Shown in pieces: positions 61,324 to 64,000 of a stretch of DNA of 64,000 bases. Position numbers and translations under genes: made by a program. Source of the DNA: JAWLCA01 sp041687395 (GTDB taxonomy: Bacteria; Pseudomonadota; Alphaproteobacteria; Rhodobacterales; Rhodobacteraceae); assembly GCA_041687395.1 (NCBI GenBank), contig JAWLCA010000007.1, positions 82,074-146,073 on the forward strand, read 5' to 3'. The notes beneath the pieces were generated by a model. The model saw only the letters and a program-made list of their open reading frames with translations, searched no databases and had not been told where the DNA came from. The number at the start of each line of letters is the position of its first letter. Positions within the stretch are counted from its first letter, which is position 1.

Positions 61324-61800
61324 TTACATCGGCGGCAGGATGACCGCGTCGATGACGTGGATCACGCCGTTCGACGCCTCGATATCGGCGGTCGTGATGT
61401 TCGCACCATTGACCTTCGGGCCGCCGTCCAGCGTGATGGTGACCTCCTGGCCGTTTACGGTTTCGGCCGTCAGACCCTCGGACAGGTCCGTCGACATCAC
61501 CGCGCCCGGCACGACGTGGTAGGTGAGGATCGCGGTCAGCGCCGGAATGTCGTTCAGCAGCCCCTCGACTGTGCCTTCGGGCAGCGCGGCGAACGCTTCG
61601 TCGGTCGGTGCGAAGACGGTGAACGGGCCTTCGCCCTTCAGCGTTTCCACGAGGCCCGCGGCCGTGACCGCTGCAACGAGGGTTTCAAAGGTGCCAGCCT
61701 CGACGGCGGTATCAACGATGTCCTTGCTGTGGTTGTCGGCGAAGGCCGGCGCGGCGATCAGCGTCGCGGCGGTCATCGAAAGAAGTGTTCTGCGGATCAT
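61324..61800 (-). CDS. Secreted fasciclin-domain protein
   Basis: This 158-aa protein has a signal peptide (ending APAFADN) and one fasciclin (FAS1) domain with the H1 and H2 motifs TVFAPTDEAFAAL and LTYHVVPGAVMSTDL, ending NGVIHVIDAVILPP. FAS1 domains mediate adhesion. Bacterial single-domain versions are periplasmic or secreted and often linked to stress or attachment. The ATG at 61800 follows GGGAG; the longer open frame upstream is not signal-like. Confidence 0.92.
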   Translation of the reverse strand: MIRRTLLSMTAATLIAAPAFADNHSKDIVDTAVEAGTFETLVAAVTAAGLVETLKGEGPFTVFAPTDEAFAALPEGTVEGLLNDIPALTAILTYHVVPGAVMSTDLSEGLTAETVNGQEVTITLDGGPKVNGANITTADIEASNGVIHVIDAVILPPM

Positions 61801-62101
61801 TTGGTCTTTCTCCCGTTTGATCGATGCCAACGTGGTGGCAACAGTGCGATTTACGGGGGGCCGGGGCGATTGGATTGCCTGAAAAACGTAGAAAAAATAA
61901 CGTGATGTGGGCTTGAAGCCGGATCGTTGGCCGCTAAGCCGAGCGTGTCGATTGCGTCGATACACAACTGGTTGAATGATCTTGAGCCGGCGTGAGCGGC
62001 GGATCCGCGAATTTGGGCGCAACACCACAAAGACGTGAGAAATCTATCCTGCCGCTGGGCCGTAATGCTATGTGACAGGATATCACAGAAAGGCCGTCAA
62101 G
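61801..62101. other. 301-bp divergent intergenic region
   Basis: This region separates the fasciclin gene from msrP and must hold both promoters. Visible features are an AT-rich stretch at 61875-61905, an inverted repeat TATCCTG (62045-62051) / CAGGATA (62076-62082) and TGTGA-N7-TCACA at 62071-62087. No credible gene is seen. Confidence 0.5.
62071..62087 (+). promoter_or_regulatory. TGTGA-N7-TCACA inverted repeat before msrP
   Basis: The 17-bp inverted repeat resembles a CRP/FNR-family site but with a 7-bp spacer rather than 6. It ends 15 bp before the msrP start, so a bound factor would overlap the ribosome site and act as a repressor. It is a weak but tidy candidate. Confidence 0.35.
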
Positions 62102-63027
<926 letters not shown>

Positions 63028-63028
<1 letters not shown>

Positions 63029-63639
63029 TGGTTCAGGCGATCAACGGCCGGCTCAGGCAGGTGCCGGCCTGGGCCGTATATCTGGTGGGCGCCCTGCCGG
63101 CGGTCTGGCTGTTTTGGCTGGCGCTGTCGAACAACCTGGGCGTCGATCCGGTCAAGACGCTGGAGCACCGGTTGGGCAAGATCGGGCTTCAGTTCATGGT
63201 CGCGGTGCTGCTGGTCACTCCCCTGCGGAGGTTCGGTGGACTGAACCTGCTGCGGTTCCGCCGCGCGCTGGGGCTGCTGACGTTCTTCTATATCCTGCTC
63301 CATCTGCTGGTCTGGGCGGTGCTGGACGTCCAGCTGAACTGGGCCGGGCTCTGGGTGGACATCGCGAAGCGGCCCTACATCACGCTGGGCATGCTGGGGT
63401 TCCTGGCTATGCTCCCATTGGCGCTGACCTCCAACAACATGGCGCTGCGGCGAATGGGGGTGGCGGCGTGGCAAAGGCTGCACCGGCTGACCTATGTCGC
63501 GGCAGCGGCAGGCGGGGTGCACTACCTGCTTCTGGTGAAGGCCTGGCCGATCGAGCCGATTCTGTATCTCGCGGCGATTCTGGGGCTTCTGGCGCTGCGC
63601 GTGCGTCTGCATCGGCCGCGCCTCGCACTTCGGGGGTAA
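63028..63639 (+). CDS. msrQ: Heme-binding subunit MsrQ
   Basis: This 203-aa inner-membrane protein (formerly YedZ) has about six helices with heme-ligand His residues in LLHLLVWAV, LHRLTYVAAAAGGVHYLLL and the LEHRLGKIGLQFMVAVLLVTPLRR start. It passes electrons from the respiratory chain to MsrP. The start codon overlaps the msrP stop (TGATG), and a small hairpin follows at 63646-63662. Confidence 0.94.
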
Positions 63640-63645
63640 TCTTCT

Positions 63646-63662
63646 TGCGCCGCCCCGGCGCA
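63646..63662 (+). terminator. Short hairpin after msrQ
   Basis: TGCGCCG and CGGCGCA pair around CCC, 6 bp after the msrQ stop, with TTTT a few bases later. It is a likely terminator that keeps msrPQ apart from the rrn promoter. Confidence 0.5.
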
Positions 63663-63740
63663 GACCGTCATTTTCGAAAGAGTGACCCAAGGGCATGTCG
63701 AGGGCTGTCGAAAAAAGTTCATCAAGCCGAAAAAAAGCGC

Positions 63741-63769
63741 TTGCAGAGAACCGAGTCGATCCGTAAATA
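63741..63769 (+). promoter_or_regulatory. rRNA operon promoter
   Basis: TTGCAG (-35, 63741-63746), a 17-bp spacer and TAAATA (-10, 63764-63769) are followed by the GC-rich discriminator CCCGCTC, usual for rrn promoters under stringent control. An A-rich stretch (AAAAAAAGCGC) just upstream could act as an UP element. No gene follows within the window, but the leader downstream is of rrn type. Confidence 0.75.
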
Positions 63770-64000
63770 CCCGCTCACCGAGACGGCAGACGCCAGACCG
63801 GGACGCGGACCGGAAGGTAACTAACGGATCGCAAAACAAAAAACTGGGCAGAAGCAGGCGACGGCGCCAAGTAGTAGTGGCGAAGTTGTCGGTTTTTTGT
63901 CCGCGCTCTTTGACATAGTATACTTCATGAAGGGGTATGCGGGTGGTTTGGCTGTTTCGGCGGTTGGATGCTTGCATATCGGCCCATTAGGTTTTCGGAC
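63770..64000 (+). ncRNA. Leader of an rRNA operon (5' pre-16S)
   Basis: The region after the promoter holds no credible open frame and contains GCTCTTTGACA at 63905-63915, which matches the boxA antitermination element (consensus TGCTCTTTAACA). ATGAAGGGGTATGCGGGTGGTTTGG follows in two pieces, like the pre-16S leaders of Rhodobacter-type rrn operons as I recall them. The 16S gene itself would start beyond the right edge. The exact transcription start and processing stem cannot be placed. Confidence 0.7.
63905..63915 (+). promoter_or_regulatory. boxA-like antitermination element
   Basis: GCTCTTTGACA differs from the boxA consensus GCTCTTTAACA at one base. BoxA binds NusB-S10 and lets polymerase read through long untranslated rRNA. 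It lies about 130 bp downstream of the promoter. Confidence 0.65.

Noticed and set aside
62041..62101. Inverted repeat before msrP considered as a riboswitch
   Set aside because: It has only short stems with a long unpaired loop and no known riboswitch core. A protein operator is more likely.

Overview
This 64 kb window is GC-rich alphaproteobacterial chromosome, most likely from the Rhodobacterales (Rhodobacteraceae/Paracoccaceae). Evidence for this is a CcrM-type GANTC methyltransferase gene with GANTC sites in its own promoter, TTAA-N7-TTAA (CtrA-like) boxes in front of flagellar genes, the fxsA/Tim44/Smr neighbourhood, a DUF1127 protein, MbfA, urtABCDE and an rrn leader of the family's type. 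I see no prophage, insertion sequence, CRISPR array, toxin-antitoxin pair or defence island. Almost all of the window is ordinary, tightly packed chromosome, with many 1-8 bp gene overlaps.

Layout. 0-7 kb: end of an endonuclease/phosphatase gene, leuB, a Na/Pi cotransporter, a DMT transporter, tRNA-Pro(CGG), an MFS transporter and asd. 7.2-11 kb (minus): a bicarbonate-type operon of beta-carbonic anhydrase, SulP transporter, SbtA-like permease and SbtB-like PII protein. 11-17.7 kb: a degenerate HPt protein, ornithine cyclodeaminase family, YaiI, AEC transporter, MbfA iron exporter, a mesaconyl-CoA hydratase-like plus CoA-transferase pair and a small SMR-type transporter. 17.7-23.7 kb (minus): urtABCDE.

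24-34.3 kb is the most unusual part. A four-gene minus-strand operon encodes a truncated globin, a PAS-adenylate cyclase, a hybrid histidine kinase and an OmpR-type response regulator. It is flanked by an MFS transporter, an alpha/beta hydrolase, a DUF1127 protein and a run of OsmC, a 55-aa protein, an FMO-like enzyme and a FAD oxidoreductase. The four transcription units around the sensor operon each carry the same 47-bp upstream module: two GAAAC repeats 9 bp apart and a third 33 bp on. In three of them it lies exactly 85 bp before the start codon. I read this as one sensory module with its target regulon. That reading is inference; the motif geometry is directly visible.

34.4-36.3 kb: Smr, Tim44-like and FxsA genes. 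36.3-50.5 kb: flagellar genes (flgE-flgK-flgL-flgI; motB; fliP, fliN, fliH, fliF; divergent fliL, a DUF-type protein, a MotE-like protein, motA and an 801-aa exported protein). 50.6-64 kb: hslVU, a PQQ-type sugar dehydrogenase, a membrane-anchored winged-helix regulator, small exported proteins, rnhB, ccrM, pyrF, clpB, a fasciclin protein, msrPQ, and the promoter and leader of an rRNA operon whose 16S gene lies beyond the right edge.

Two dispersed non-coding repeat families are present. One is a perfect palindrome with an AT-rich tail ending in a CtrA-like box, found at three convergent gene junctions. The other is a 34-bp GANTC-centred element found twice, whose 11-bp core also occurs in the ccrM promoter.
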